A program made the translations under genes and the position numbers. From NCBI GenBank assembly GCA_003342895.1, contig PTFA01000092.1, forward strand, positions 2,475,710 through 2,539,709: a stretch of DNA of 64,000 nucleotides, in the 5' to 3' direction. Under the pieces are notes generated by a model, which did no database searches, had not been told where the DNA came from, and saw nothing but the letters and a program-made list of their open reading frames with translations. Shown piece after piece: positions 36,401 to 48,340 of the stretch (positions are counted from its first letter, which is position 1; every line of letters starts with the position of its first letter). The stretch is from Casuarius casuarius (lineage: Eukaryota > Chordata > Aves > Casuariiformes > Casuariidae).

Positions 36401-38699
36401 GCTATATTTGAAGGAGTGCCTTCCTTTACTGAAGGTCCCTTCCTGCACCTCAGTAACAATAGGGTGGCATCTGCAAGGCCATGCTGGCCTGCCACATGTC
36501 ACATAAACAGGGCATTAGTCACTTGCCAGCAGTAACACTCAGAGTATAAATACTCACTGCTGAAGAATAAATAGCCCCTCTCCCTACAAAGGATCCTAAA
36601 CTTCACACTAGATGTCATGTGAGTTAAGAACTGGATTTGGCAAAGGGAAGATGGCTTCGGCAGCTCTTGGTGGAGACCAAGGTGGACACCTGGGGTGGCT
36701 GCACGTTCTCTGTGGGCATGAACTAAGTGGCCCAGTTAAAATGTGCCCTTCTCCAGCACCCTAGCCCAACACAGATAATTCTGAAAACTCCCAAATCCTA
36801 TGTTTATCAGCAAGCTGCGCAACATTCACTTGCACCCATGCACACAATGTGAGGAAAGGCTAGGGACCGCTTGTAGCCATGTCCAGCCTTGCAGGAGGAA
36901 GAGTGGACTTGGGAATCAGGCTGAGCTTTGAGCCCTGTAATTCATTTTCTTTATTTTCATTTGTCTTTCTTGTGATTTGCTCCTAGCCTGGCTGTAGCTT
37001 CCACCCTGTTGCTGGCCTTAGGAGGAGCTGGTTTCACAGTACTGCTACCTTCTACTACTGCTTCCTCTAGCTCCAGATGTCTGGCCTGTGCAGACCAAAT
37101 GCACAAGAGCTTGGACCCAAGCTGAGGTATGACCATTCCCAGACTCCCCAGGACGTGCGTCCCTGGGCAAGGCCCTAAGTCCTCCGCTGAGCATAGGTGG
37201 AAAATGAGCTGGCAAAGCCTAAGCAATAAATTCCAACAGAGGAGAAATGAATTTCCAGCAGGGCTGTGAATATGTGCTTAACTAAGTGACAGTATAGACA
37301 TATGACCTGGAAACATGAAGTTCCTATTTCTTCCTTCCTATATTCCCTCAGAAGGACTTGGGGAGACCACCTGGATAGCAGTAATTGCTGAAGTACGAGG
37401 AGGCACACAAGCGGAGATCAACCTCAGTCCCAGCTCTGCTAAGTGAGTAGGTTAAGGAAGGTTAATTAAAAGACTTTAGAGATTGCAATAATACAGACTG
37501 GAATTAAGAGCGGTGTGCCAGACTGCCTCCGTCGCTGTCACAGGAGAGCTGCTTGGTGCTGGCTTTATCCCACGTTTCCGGAGGCTGTCGTGTTGTCAAA
37601 CACCGCAGTGATCTGCGAGCCTGTATTCCTAGATAAAAACGTGAACTCCCAATGCTTGTCACAGACATCAGTGCAATACTTTGTGTTGTTAATACAAAGA
37701 CTTAAAATGCAGCTTCAGAAAGGCAGCCATCGGCTTGCTGTCTCCGGTGTAACTGCTAAACCACTCAGCTGCGGGCTCCTCGCACCTGGGAAACAGCTAT
37801 GAGCACTCACCTGTATTTCCTCATTTCGGTTGCGCTTTTTTTGTTCTTCCCTGCTGCATCGCTAGACTAGTGCCTTTGTACCCGCCGTCACCCACCCGCA
37901 GGTCTGCCGGCACCTTGCTCTTGGATCACCTGAGGAAAGATCACGGCATGATCCAAAGCCTGTTGGAGTCAGGGAAGGATTGAAAGGGTCGAAATGCTCT
38001 TTGGTCCACGGTTTGCTGGGCATTGAGGGTGCAGAGACTTGCGGTTCTCCGTGCGTTTCCGAAGAGGCTGAAGGTGCCTGGCATGCCACAGGGCCATCCT
38101 GCCTTTCTGCTGTCCCCGGTGAACAGGCTTTCTGACAGCAAGTGACTCATCGCTACTGATTTATTCTGTAAGTGCAGATGTATCGGGGAATACATCGCTT
38201 CACGCTGCAGGTAAGAGGAACCAACCCAAGCGTCCCTCTCCTGTTGAATTGAAGGTCAAGCGTTGAGATTTCATTTTCCCCTCATACGTGTCTGACCCAT
38301 CCCTCGCTGGAAACCTGTAACACCGACTCACTTGTTGCATCAAAGCAAAATTCTCCCCAAAAACCTGCTTTTGTAAGAAACCCTGTCATTCAGTGAGGAT
38401 GCATCCAAAGCCCTCCACTTACAATGATGCTGGCTACAGAATAATTCAGAATAACCTGTAGAGCTGTGCACAGCACGAGCTGCACCTGCTGGCGGTGGTG
38501 GCCCTCCCTTCGGGGAGCTGGGCTGGCTTTGGGTGACTGTTGCTGTCACCGCTAGAATTAACTCAGACTGCATTTCTTTGCCTGAATACAGCTAGAAAAG
38601 CATGTTCCTTGGACATTTGCGTCTGGTAGAACGAACTTAAAAGCAAAGCTCTGCTCAGTGGTTGCAATGACCCTTTCCAAGGAGGTAGAGGCTAATATT
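33451..38699. other. Gene-free intergenic sequence
   Basis: CpG-poor until about 37.5 kb. It includes a 16-base palindrome at 34078-34093 and an imperfect hairpin at 36527-36562 (CAGCAGT pairing with ACTGCTG, inner GAGTAT with ATACTC). The 116-codon minus-strand frame at 35818-36168 has no recognisable domain. Confidence 0.5.
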
Positions 38700-39423
38700 A
38701 AGACAGCCCGTTGCAGCGGACGGGTGATAGCACTGGCTGGGAGGTGTGTTTAACACCCAAACCCACCCAAAATCCGCTTGCGTGCTCGGCGCCTCTCTCC
38801 GCGCGCGGGACCGGCGCGGGCGCCCGCGGCTGGGCTCCCCTTGTTCCCGCCGCGAGACGAAGGGTTAAGTAAATGTTTTGGGAAGATAAGGTGCCCCGCT
38901 GACGAGCAGCAGGCTCCAGCGGTCTCGGCGGGACCTCTCCGGCGGTGATAAATGGGGAGGTTTTCAAAGCGGGCTCGGCCGACGCCGCGGAGAGGGCGGC
39001 TGCCGCGGCCGTGATTGGCGGCGCGGGAGGGATCGGAAGGTGTTTAATGATCCCACACTCGGCCGCAGCTTTCCTAAAGCCTCGCTGTCTCGCCAGGGGA
39101 AAATCCTCTATCAGCCTCGGAGGCTCGTGCTCCCGTTGTCTCCTTTTTCCCACTGAAACGTGGGAACAGCCACTGCCCGGGTCCTGATAAGGCCCCTCTG
39201 GGACTCTTCATCCTTTCACGTTGCTTTTGTCCCTTTTAGTTTTCTCTTTGAAGTGTGGATTAGGTGGGCTGTTCTGTTTGGGCAGCCTTAGTCAGGAACC
39301 GCGTTTGGGGGAAACAGTGTACGTTAAAATAATAGTGATTTTTTTTTTCCTTCTGCATAGCTGCATTACTCCAATTACAGACTCGCCAGTCCTTTGCTCA
39401 TGTAAATATAAAATCAAATGACA

Positions 39424-39457
39424 CCGAGGGTAAAACCCTCGGAGGGTTCGAAACCCT
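39424..39457. other. Two adjacent hairpins with shared sequence
   Basis: CCGAGGGT-AAA-ACCCTCGG (8-bp perfect stem) is followed immediately by AGGGTT-CGA-AACCCT (6-bp stem). The second contains GGTTCGAAACC, which resembles a tRNA B box, but there is no A box or cloverleaf around it. Confidence 0.6.
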
Positions 39458-41788
39458 GACGTGACATCCTTGTGTGTGCAAAGGCCATTAAGGAGTTTTA
39501 TCCTCCTGTAAATAGAGTGCGACAGCTGCTCATCGGACCCAACTCCAAAGGCTTTTCTTCCAGAGAAGTGAAATACTTTCCTGTCCTCATCTCTGGCAGA
39601 AAAAAGCAAACAAGCAAAAGAACCTGTCCTGGGCGCTGGTGGAAAGTGCCATTGCTCCTGGCACCGACGGGTGCCCGCAGCAGGGCCAGGGGCGAGCGCG
39701 GGTCCGGCCGGCTCCGGGCTGGCCGGGCGGCTGCTCCCGCGGGGAGATGAAAGGGGCCGTGTATAACCCGGCGAAGGGACAAAGCAGTCGGGACATGAGA
39801 AGTATCTGAAGAATGTAAACACCAAGGTGGAAGGGGAATTATTTAGCAGGTTAGGGGCTTAAAACTAGGTGCGATGGGATGGAACAGCGCGGAGACCTCA
39901 CCCTTGCTCGCAGGAAAGCCCAGAAAAGCCTAAAAGGGAAGAAACTTGCAGCGGAGCAATTCCAGAAAACGTAGCGTGGGGAACCAGCCTCCTGCATGGG
40001 ATGGATGTAAAGCTGCCCCGATGTTGCTCCCTGCTCGGAAAAGGAGCGCGTTTGCTGGGACGGGGCCGCGTGCGCTGGCAGCGCGCGGAGCGGCCGGAGC
40101 AGCCTCCTCCTCGAGCGGCTCCGGCCCGAACCCGGGCGACTAGCCAAGGGGTCACGCCGGGAGCAGATAGGATTTAGTGGTCATAGGAGGGGAATGCAAA
40201 ACGCCCCAAGGAATTTTGATTGAGATTTTATAACTCGCGGAAAATCTTTTGCAGATAAAGCGGGAGGTGGTTTAATAAACAGTTTGAGAGATCCGTATTG
40301 AAACAAATCCCCGTTAAGTCTCGGCAGAGAGGAGGGCAACGGAAGACCGCTGCAGTTGAGGGATGTCAGGAGTATTACAGGCACTAAACAGAAGGCTTTC
40401 CAAAAATATAAACAATCTGGGGAGGGGGCGGATTGGGAACCCTGTAAAAATAAGCAGAGCCACATTAAAAGGCCAAACAGAGGAGCAAAATCAAATATTG
40501 AGCATCAGGCTGTGAGGAAGGTTTCGGCTAACAGTGTCTGCCGGGGCTATTTTCCGCAGGCGAGGGCGCGAGCCGGGCGAGCGGAGCCCGCGCTGCCTCC
40601 CGGGAGCCTGGCAGCGCGGCCGCAAGCATGCTCCTCTCGAGATCAGGCGCTAGATAAGGGGGAAGTATCCCTTTAATGAGTATCCTAAACCCGTTAGACG
40701 CTAACCAGATGTCTTCTGCCAAAGATTTCCTAATTTCTGAAGTAATAAAAGGGACCCGTACCCAAAGGGCCGTGCAGCGAAGCCCTGAAGATCTGGGGAC
40801 ACGGAGGGATCCGGGAATAGCTGAAAGACCTGGCAGATCCCGCATGTAGGTGATTTACGGGGTGTAAAAGCTGGGCTGGTAAAGCCTCGCTGTGAGTAAC
40901 AGGCTACTGAGGCAGAGATGGGTCTGCGGTGGTTTGGGACCAGAATCTGGACGGTTTCTACTGCAGAAATCTGTACGAGGGCTGATGATGTGGCTAAGAA
41001 AAGGAGAGGGGAGCAGGGGTCTTTCGCCCATGAAACGATCTGGACAAGGGCCTTCGGGGAGCTGTGCTGGTCGGTGAGCGCAAGGGCGGTGAGATGTGAG
41101 CAAGTTCAGCCCACATCTGGCCGAAACTGCTGGGCAGCATCTGCCCTGCGCCCTGGTGCTGAGCGCGGTGCCCAGGACCCGTCGTACCAAAATGACCCCT
41201 TTGGGCGGGCGGGACATCTTCAGCCCTAAAGCCCGTCTTCCTCGGTGCACCGATCGGTCCGTGAAGTCCATCTGAGCGCCACGCCGCTCGTCAGCCTGGC
41301 GAGGACCCGGGGAGAGAGGAGATGCCAAGACGCGTTTTGGCCACTAGTGAAGGTACCGGGAGACGTTCTGCCCGCGGGAGGAGACGATGAGATCCCCGAC
41401 ATGGGGAAACCGAGGCACGGGCCTGGGCGGCTCCCNGAGCCGATGCCAGGAGGGGCGGCGCTGACAGCCCCCCATCACCAAGGGACTATTTTTAACCCCC
41501 CCCCCGCCCGGCTTTTCGGCGTGCCCCGTTCACACTCGCTCNGCGAGGAAGGATGCGGGGCAGATTACCAGCTGGTTCCTGCCCGCCGGGGCCGCGCCGC
41601 CCTCCTCCCCAAGGTGACGGGAACATGCAGCTGCCTAATGGTTACAGAAGTGTCTATTCTTTCCCGGTGACATTTATTGTGAAATATCTGAGTGGGACGG
41701 AGAGACATGCAAGGCTTTCGCGGCCTTATCAGGCGACCCTGGTCAGTGTCCTGCTGTCAAGGACTAAAGTAATTTATGTCAGAGCCGC

Positions 41789-41804
41789 AAGTGTTTACTT
41801 ATCT
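41789..41804. promoter_or_regulatory. Composite NKX-FOX-GATA motif
   Basis: AAGTG (NKX2-type), TGTTTAC (FOXA core) and CTTATCT (GATA) overlap or abut in 16 bases. A further CTTATCA lies at 41725-41731. The tight packing resembles cardiac or endodermal composite elements; function is inferred. Confidence 0.4.
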
Positions 41805-42485
41805 GCCCCAGCGCCTGGCTCGGCCCGCAGCAGCCAGACTGGCTCCGCCGNGGCTCACCAGCTTTTTCCTGCCGGTGGGAAAAACTGGGTGCCGGTCCCG
41901 GCGCCGGGGAAAACCAGCCTGGAGGGGGCCGTTCCCGCGGCAGAGCGCGGCTGGCGCAGGGCGACGGGCGGCATCCCGAGCCCATCCGCCGGCCCCCGGG
42001 GCTCGGAGAGGATGGGCTGGTGCAAAACGGGGCCAAAGAGGGTTTTTGCATCGCCGTGAGCGGCACCAGCAGCAACCGCCCATCCCACCACGGCCGCTTT
42101 GGAGGACTTCAGCGTTTCGGTCCTGCGTCGCGACGCCGAACCGGAGCCGCCGGCGCCTCCTTCCCCGTGCACGTGCGCGGCGAGATAAATTCGGAGCGGC
42201 GGCAGCTTCCTCTCCCAAAGCCCCAGCCCCGCTATCAGGCAGGGAAGCCTTCCCCCAGCTGGGACCTCGGAGCACTAGATTAAAGGAGACGCGCTATCTC
42301 TTGCTAAATGAGCTGTTATGCTAAACTAGCCTCTTTTTCCCTCTTTTTTTTTTTTTTTCCAATCCAGGGCGCTCCTCAGAAAAAAATATTCACCCGACAT
42401 CGTATCGCTCCTGACAAATATTCCTGTGAGCTGTCTCCTCTCGCCACCCGGCCGGGCACCATCAAAGGGCCGTTCCCGCGCGGCG

Positions 42486-42512
42486 CCCCGTCCCCGTCCC
42501 CGTCCCCGTCCC
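42486..42512 (+). repeat. CCCCGT hexamer repeat
   Basis: About four and a half CCCCGT units in GC-rich DNA. Confidence 0.85.
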
Positions 42513-42839
42513 TGCCCGGCTCCACGGGTCCCTGCACGTGCTCCGGACTCGCGGCGCTGCCGTGGGAGCTTGCAAACAGCTTTGCAAGGTGCCTCGTGCT
42601 GCACCTGGGAGGCAAAAAAGTGCATTAGCAATCGGTGGAGTGGAAGCCTGGCGTTCGCTCGTCTTATTTCTTTTTTTTCCCCCAAATACCGGGAGATTTC
42701 CTTAGTGCGGTCTGAAGGGTAACGCCTCTTATTTCTGGCCTGCTTGGTGAAACCCCGAGNGTGGCAGGCAATAACGCGCAGCCCTGGGGCTTCTTCCGCC
42801 TCGCTCTGACAGAGGCTCGTATGCAGAAGTACAAAAGCC

Positions 42840-43520
42840 CTGCTTAAAAAAAAAAAATACGATATTTATTGTGCCTTTGATGTTCCATAAGAACAGTTGT
42901 GGCTTCTGCTTAGTCTCCGACATCCGATTGACAATTGTTTATTAGTTTTAAAATAGCTGAAATTCATGTCAAACATTCCGCATGTTAGAAAAATGTTTAT
43001 GAAGTGTTATCATAGTTTATTTAACTGCGAATGTTTAGGAAACCAGCATAAAATATAATGGACCACACAAGGCTCGGAGCAGCCCGGTGACGGTGGGCAC
43101 GCTTTATNGACCGCGGCAGAGCGATGTCACCTCCAGCCTCACCGCGACGCCGGCTGCGTAAAATGTGAGCCAGGTACTCTGTTACGTGATCATGAGGCGG
43201 AGTGAAGACTTTTTTTTTTTTAATTTTAAGGATATTCCTGTGAAAGATTAGCAGAAGCGGTGCTCATAATTGCTGCTTTTGCACGGCTGGGCTGAGTGCA
43301 GGTTTAAATGCAGGGCGGGCAGGATCTCCGCCTGTGACCTGCAGCAGTTTAGCTGGCGCGTTCTGCAAGTGCCCCGAGAGATTTCACATGCAAGGCATGA
43401 ATATTCATGCATCAGGAACAGATACAGTATGCAAATATAATATACTCTGCATTAATATTTATGGTATCCAAACCGCTGCAAATTAGACATTGTATTTGGG
43501 GGAATTCCCATTGGCAGCAG
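42840..43520. promoter_or_regulatory. AT-rich candidate conserved element with POU motifs
   Basis: An AT-rich island between GC-rich flanks. It contains the palindrome GCATGAATATTCATGC (43395-43410) and a perfect octamer ATGCAAAT (43429-43436), plus several ATGCA/TGCAAAT-like words. The block at 42910-43060 has GTTTATTTA and ACATTCC words. No open frame or hairpin RNA is recognised. Confidence 0.35.
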
Positions 43521-44619
43521 GTTTGGATGAAATTTGGCTCCTTGTTTCCCCGGAGCTGCAGTCCCGGCCNGGCGGGGTGAGCTCGCAGCTGAGCGTTGCG
43601 CCAGGCTCTTCATGCCGCTCTTTGCACTCGGCTGTGGCCGGTGCGGCAGCGTCCTGCACTTCTGGAAACGCGGGATGCAAAGATGCAACCTGCCCAAGGC
43701 GTTCCCATCCCGTGAGGACCTTCCTGTCCTGCTGCAACAGCGTCTTGTCGTCTTTAACGGCCAAAAGAGGTGCAGGAAAGTATCTAAAGGGCAAGTAGGG
43801 AATCAGCAAATTACTGCAGATGGAGAAAGCCGGCTAAGGAGCCGCACAGGGCCTTGGCTACATTCGGGACCGCAACGCTCTAATGGGAAAATAGGGAATA
43901 GGGAATACAGGGAAATAGCAGCCCCAGCCCTGCTCGGGCAGCAGGACCCTCCGGGTGCTTCTCCTGCCGACAGCAGCTTTTGGGGCTGGATGGCATCCCG
44001 GTGGCTCCCGGGGTTTCTGGGGNGGCTGGAAAGACGGGAGCTTCCCCAGTGCCAGCCCTGCAAGCCCGAGCTCTCAGCGCCGGGGCGGGGAGGGAAATGC
44101 CGGGTTACGCTTCCCGGCGCTGGGCAGAGCAGTGGGACAGTAGGAAGGGCTGTTTCAGTCGTTGGGTTAAAACNCTTTTTTCCTCGCTGGCGAAAAGGAG
44201 CTCGTGCCTCTCTCTCTCGCAGAGCATCCGCCTTCCGAGCACGGAGCCGGGAGGGACCNAACGGCCGCCGGCTCCGTCCCCAGGCTGCTCCCAGCGTTCC
44301 CGTCGCGTTGCAAGGCGCTGGCTCTNCCATCGCTTTTATTTTTGTCTTCCAGCACACAAGTAGGTCTGTTTTAAGCAGCTTTGCTTTCCTGTTGCTTTAC
44401 TATAAAACAAGGCTTTGCGTCTGTATCTCCAACATCTGGGGCCTGATCCTGGTTCCGTGAAAAAGAAAAACCAAAAATCCTGTGGGTTTCCGCGGATGCG
44501 GATGGCAGAGGGAAGAGTTCACCCCCCGCCCCGCTTCGCCCCCCTCCGCCGCTGCCGCCGGGCCGAGAGTGAAGAGCGCTTTACCCCTGCACTCTTTCTG
44601 TTCGTGTCACCTTAATCTG
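43521..44619. other. GC-rich intergenic sequence with isolated N bases
   Basis: No gene recognised. Open frames on both strands overlap and contain several N positions. Confidence 0.5.
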
Positions 44620-44880
44620 AACGTTTTTTCCCTCCAATCATAAAATTTCCACTTTTAATATTTTAAACTCTTATTTCTCATAAAACCCCCAAGTATGAAA
44701 ATTTCTTTTAAAGAAATCTACCATTAATGTATCTTTATGATGTGCAGCTGATGCTCACAGCATGGGCTATGACTTTTTTATGTTCCCTACTTGTCCTTGA
44801 GACATTTTATTTTGACACCGTATCCTTATATGCTAAATTAAAACATATTTTTATTATCTGTGATATGCCAGCAGACAGCA
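44620..44880. promoter_or_regulatory. AT-rich candidate conserved element
   Basis: An AT-rich block in GC-rich surroundings, with many TTTTA and homeobox-like words. It also has CCTTATATGC at 44824-44833, one base from a CArG box. Conservation is guessed from composition. Confidence 0.25.
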
Positions 44881-46129
44881 GTGCCTTAAAGCTGTTGTAC
44901 AGCTCCTCGTGTCCATCCCGGGGCACCTTCCCCCTCCCCTCCACCCCGCCGAGAAAACGTGGATCGAGTTATCCCGACCGACGGCAATTTACAGTCCCCA
45001 TTAACGGCCATATAAATTCCAGCGGATCAAGGCGGCTGCTCGGACGCGATGCTCGGGCGGTCGACTGCTGGGACCCGCGGCGCGAGCAAGCGGTGAAACG
45101 AGTTTGCGCGGTCTCAGCGCCGCCCGGGGAGGCCGACGCGCGGAGGCTGGGGGTGGCAGTCCGGGAAAACCGCGGGCGGCCGATGCTTGCGTTCGCCCCG
45201 GGAAAGCGCTAACTGCATTGGCCTCCTTTATAATCCGTAATTTAATCTGGGGGGTGCCACCGGGGCGAGGGGCAGCGGGGGGGGGGGTTCCAGGCAGGCA
45301 GCAAGAATCTGGAGCCTCTCCAGGGAAAACAGCCCAAGCCTGGGGGAAATTCAGGTTATTTTCCCAATGCGCTCTCTATCTTCCCAGTGACGTTGGCCAA
45401 AGGGTCTTCAAGGGATGCAAAACTCAGTCGTCATGACTTAAGCCTTGCTCGTGTGNGTCCTTGCACCAGGGTTTCTTTTTTGGGGGGGGGTCTGTTTTAT
45501 TGGAAAGTAATTTCAGCTCTCGTGCGTTTTCCCGCTGCTTCCCCACCCTCNCTTCGCTTCCTACATGATTCACAGCGGCTTAGTGCCGCTCTCCACCTCG
45601 CATGCATTTGCTCTCTTGCAAGCCAAGAAAACCTTTTTTTTTTTTTTTTTTAGGAAATGAAGACGAATCCTCTCCTTCGTGCACATTTTTAATGAATTAT
45701 TGGTGAGCTCTCGCCTTTCATGTCCACGCGGTCTGTCAGCGGTGTTTGCTCGCGATTGATTCCTCCCGCCCCGTTCCGGGGGGGGATTTGGTTACGGCAC
45801 AATTAAGCCTGACAAGGTTATCAGATGACCTTTTGAAAAATTGTAAAGCACTTTCCATCTTTTTTTTTTTTTTTTTTGCAAGATAGATAGTAAAGCCGGA
45901 GGGGTTTTTTTTTTTTTTTGGTGCAACAGCTGAAAAATGCAGCTGGTGAGACTGCCAGCGGGGTGTTGAAACCCGGCCCGAGGCGCGAGGGGAAGGGCAG
46001 AAGTCCTGCTTGCTTGCAGAGCAGCACACCAGTGCGCACACATTGCCCCCCCAGCAGGGACGAAAGCAAATCGTGTTTGGTTTAAACCCTGCAGTGCAAA
46101 GGCGGCTGGTGCTATTTGGTCCTGGAAGG
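44881..46129. other. GC-rich sequence with long T tracts
   Basis: CpG-rich at about 44930-45290. Three long T runs (18, 18 and 15 bases at 45634-45651, 45860-45877 and 45905-45919) lie close together. No body of a retroposed element is recognisable beside them. Confidence 0.5.
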
Positions 46130-46132
46130 TTG

Positions 46133-46262
46133 CAGGGGGGCGGCGGGATGCGGCGGCGGGATGCGGTGGCGGGATGCGGCGGCGGGATGCAGCAGCAGGA
46201 TGCGGCGGTGGGATGCAGCAGCGGGATGCAGCAGCGGGATGCGGCAGTGGGATGCAGCGGGT
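46133..46262 (+). repeat. 13-bp GC-rich minisatellite
   Basis: About nine tandem units of GGCGGCGGGATGC with variants such as AGCAGCGGGATGC. Since 13 is not a multiple of 3, every frame gives a repetitive peptide, which explains the overlapping open frames here. Confidence 0.9.
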
Positions 46263-48340
46263 GCACGGCGGCGCGGTTGCTGCGGGCACAGGCTGCAGGA
46301 GCAGCACTGCTCCCCATCGTCCTTTGCGTCTCCTGCCATGGGACGTGGGGATGCTCAGCGGGACCAGGATGTCCCCGGCCACTGTTTTGCCCCNAGAGAC
46401 ATGCTGCCTTTTCAACCAGGCCTTGGCAAAGGGCACGGCGGCGCTCATGGCAGCGCTGCCAACTCGGCTTCGCTGCTGCCCTGCCGGCCGTGGCTGCTCT
46501 TGCTTGGCAGCCTCTTAGTGCTTGGCCTTAAAAAAAAATCAGGGCCGGGAGCAGCACCGTGTTTGCCTGGCCGGGCCGGCGCCGAGCGGGGCCGGGCGCT
46601 GCCGTGAGACCGGCCGCGGCGCCCCGAGCCCGGCTGTTTATACCGCCGTATCAGCGGCTCCCCCATAAATCTGCGCTGCTGGCAGGAGTCGCCGGCGGCC
46701 TGGCTGAGCCGGCGCTCGCTGCTCCCCCGGCACCTCATTTGTACGGGATGCTCCGGGGCGCGGAGCCGGCGCTGGGAGGGCTGCGCAGCACCGCCGGGTG
46801 CAGCCCGCCAGCCTGGCCTCCCCCGGCCCGAAACCAGGCAGCTCGCGCTCCGTTTGGGAGAAAAAAGCCAAGTTTGTGCATGCTGGTTTCTGCATTTCCA
46901 GGGAGGCCAAACACAAAGTCCCCGGTGCTGTGGGGGCCGGCGGCGCGGAAACCCCAGCGGTACCCGGGCACGTTGGCTGCAGCCGCCGTGCCGCCCGCTC
47001 GCCCGCAGCCCGAGCCTTCCTTCCCCAGCGCCCCGTTTCCACGTGTTTGCAGCCCGGATTGGAAGCGGAGAGCGGCTGAGCCTGCCAATGCCGGGGGGGG
47101 CTGCGCCCATCCGAGCTCTCCCAAGCGGCGCCTCCGGCCGCCGCGGCTGTGCCCAGCTATGTGCTGACTCGTTGGGTTCGGCCGCTTTCATCCGCCCCGC
47201 CGCGCACGAAACACTCGCTTTGACTGTTCGTGGGGCTGACCAAACTCTGACTGCACATTTTTTTTGGGGGGGGGGGGGTTGGAAAAAAATGGCTTTTCCG
47301 CTACAATTTTTCCATAAGTTGTCGGCAGGGTTGGCAATCTCTGCGTGTAAAATCCGTCGCGGGAATTTTGCATTTACGGAAAATCGAGCATGTGGGGGTA
47401 AATGAAGCCGGGCTGTGAGCATTGTGCAACATCTTCCCGTGGCGGCACCCGCGGAAGCAGCGCTCTTCCAGGCGGCTTCGGAACAACAACCCCGAATCTC
47501 TTCTGCGGAGCTGCTTGCGCCACTTTTCACTAGCTCCATTAAAAAGTGCATTTGCTTGAGCCTTAAAAACCTCGGAAATGAAGCCGCAGAAGAGGCCTGG
47601 GAGTCCTCAGCGGATTGGGTTGCACTGGACAGGACTCAGCCGCGGTGAAGTGACCTCCGTGCACCTAACTTTCAGGGTTTGGGGGCATTTTGAGCATCTA
47701 AAGCACAACGATACTTTCCTATATTAATTTGCACNTGCAGATTTGCACTTTCCAGCAAAAATTCGGTTCCTCTGCAGTGAAACACGTGTGAGGGTTTCGT
47801 TCTCCGGCTGGTTTTGCCGGTCTCTGNCCAGCGGCGTCCCGCACCCCCGCGCCGCGGCCGGCCGCACGGAAAGCCGCCGGCTCCGGGCAGCTGCGACGAG
47901 CGGGAGCCTCCGCAGGACGGTGTGGACGGGTCGTCAACGCAGCCGAAAATCCTCTCGGAGGAAACTGGCTGCTTCCTCTTGTTTTCAGGGTTTGTTTTTT
48001 CAGGTTGGAGACTTGCAGAATTGCAAGGGAGGGGGATTTGGCTGAAACTCAACTCTTGCTGNGGCGTTGGTGGGCTTCTACCCAAGGTCACGCCGTCCAC
48101 CAAGCCCGGGAACGCGGCCGTGCCGCCGGGAGGGCGTTCACCCGCTTGCAGCGATCTCGGACGGCCCTTTGGATCAGGGCAAACGTGGGAGCCCCATTTC
48201 CAGCTTTCCCGGGAGGACTCGTGCCGCCGGGACGCGCGGCACCGTGGGAATCCGCATCTCTCCGCTTCCCGCGCTGCCGGTGGCCCGGGCAGAACAAGGG
48301 AAAAGACCCACGGTTGCAAAATGAATTCAGGTTTTAACTT
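46263..48340. promoter_or_regulatory. CpG-rich, gene-free segments
   Basis: Island-like CpG density at about 46560-47200 and 47800-48290. The longest open frame of the window (368 codons, minus, 47551-46445) lies here but has no domain. A T8-G13 junction at 47258-47278 interrupts it and is error-prone. Confidence 0.4.

Larger units (their letters stand above)
38700..42290. promoter_or_regulatory. Start of CpG-rich domain, island-like segments
   Basis: CpG-dense stretches occur at about 38760-39110, 39650-39760, 40040-40160, 40550-40640 and 41260-42260. They are separated by AT-rich blocks (39190-39420, 40180-40540, 41630-41810). No protein homology is visible. The blocks hold GATA and FOX type motifs described among the findings. 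This resembles a developmental regulatory region more than a gene body. Confidence 0.4.

Noticed and set aside
39443..39457. Possible tRNA or tRNA-derived SINE (GGTTCGAAACC)
   Set aside because: No A box 30-60 bases upstream and no acceptor or anticodon stems; only the B-box-like word is present.
46445..47551. 368-codon minus-strand open frame, the longest in the window
   Set aside because: Lies in GC-rich DNA where stops are rare, overlaps other long frames on both strands, crosses an unstable T8-G13 tract and shows no domain or splice structure.
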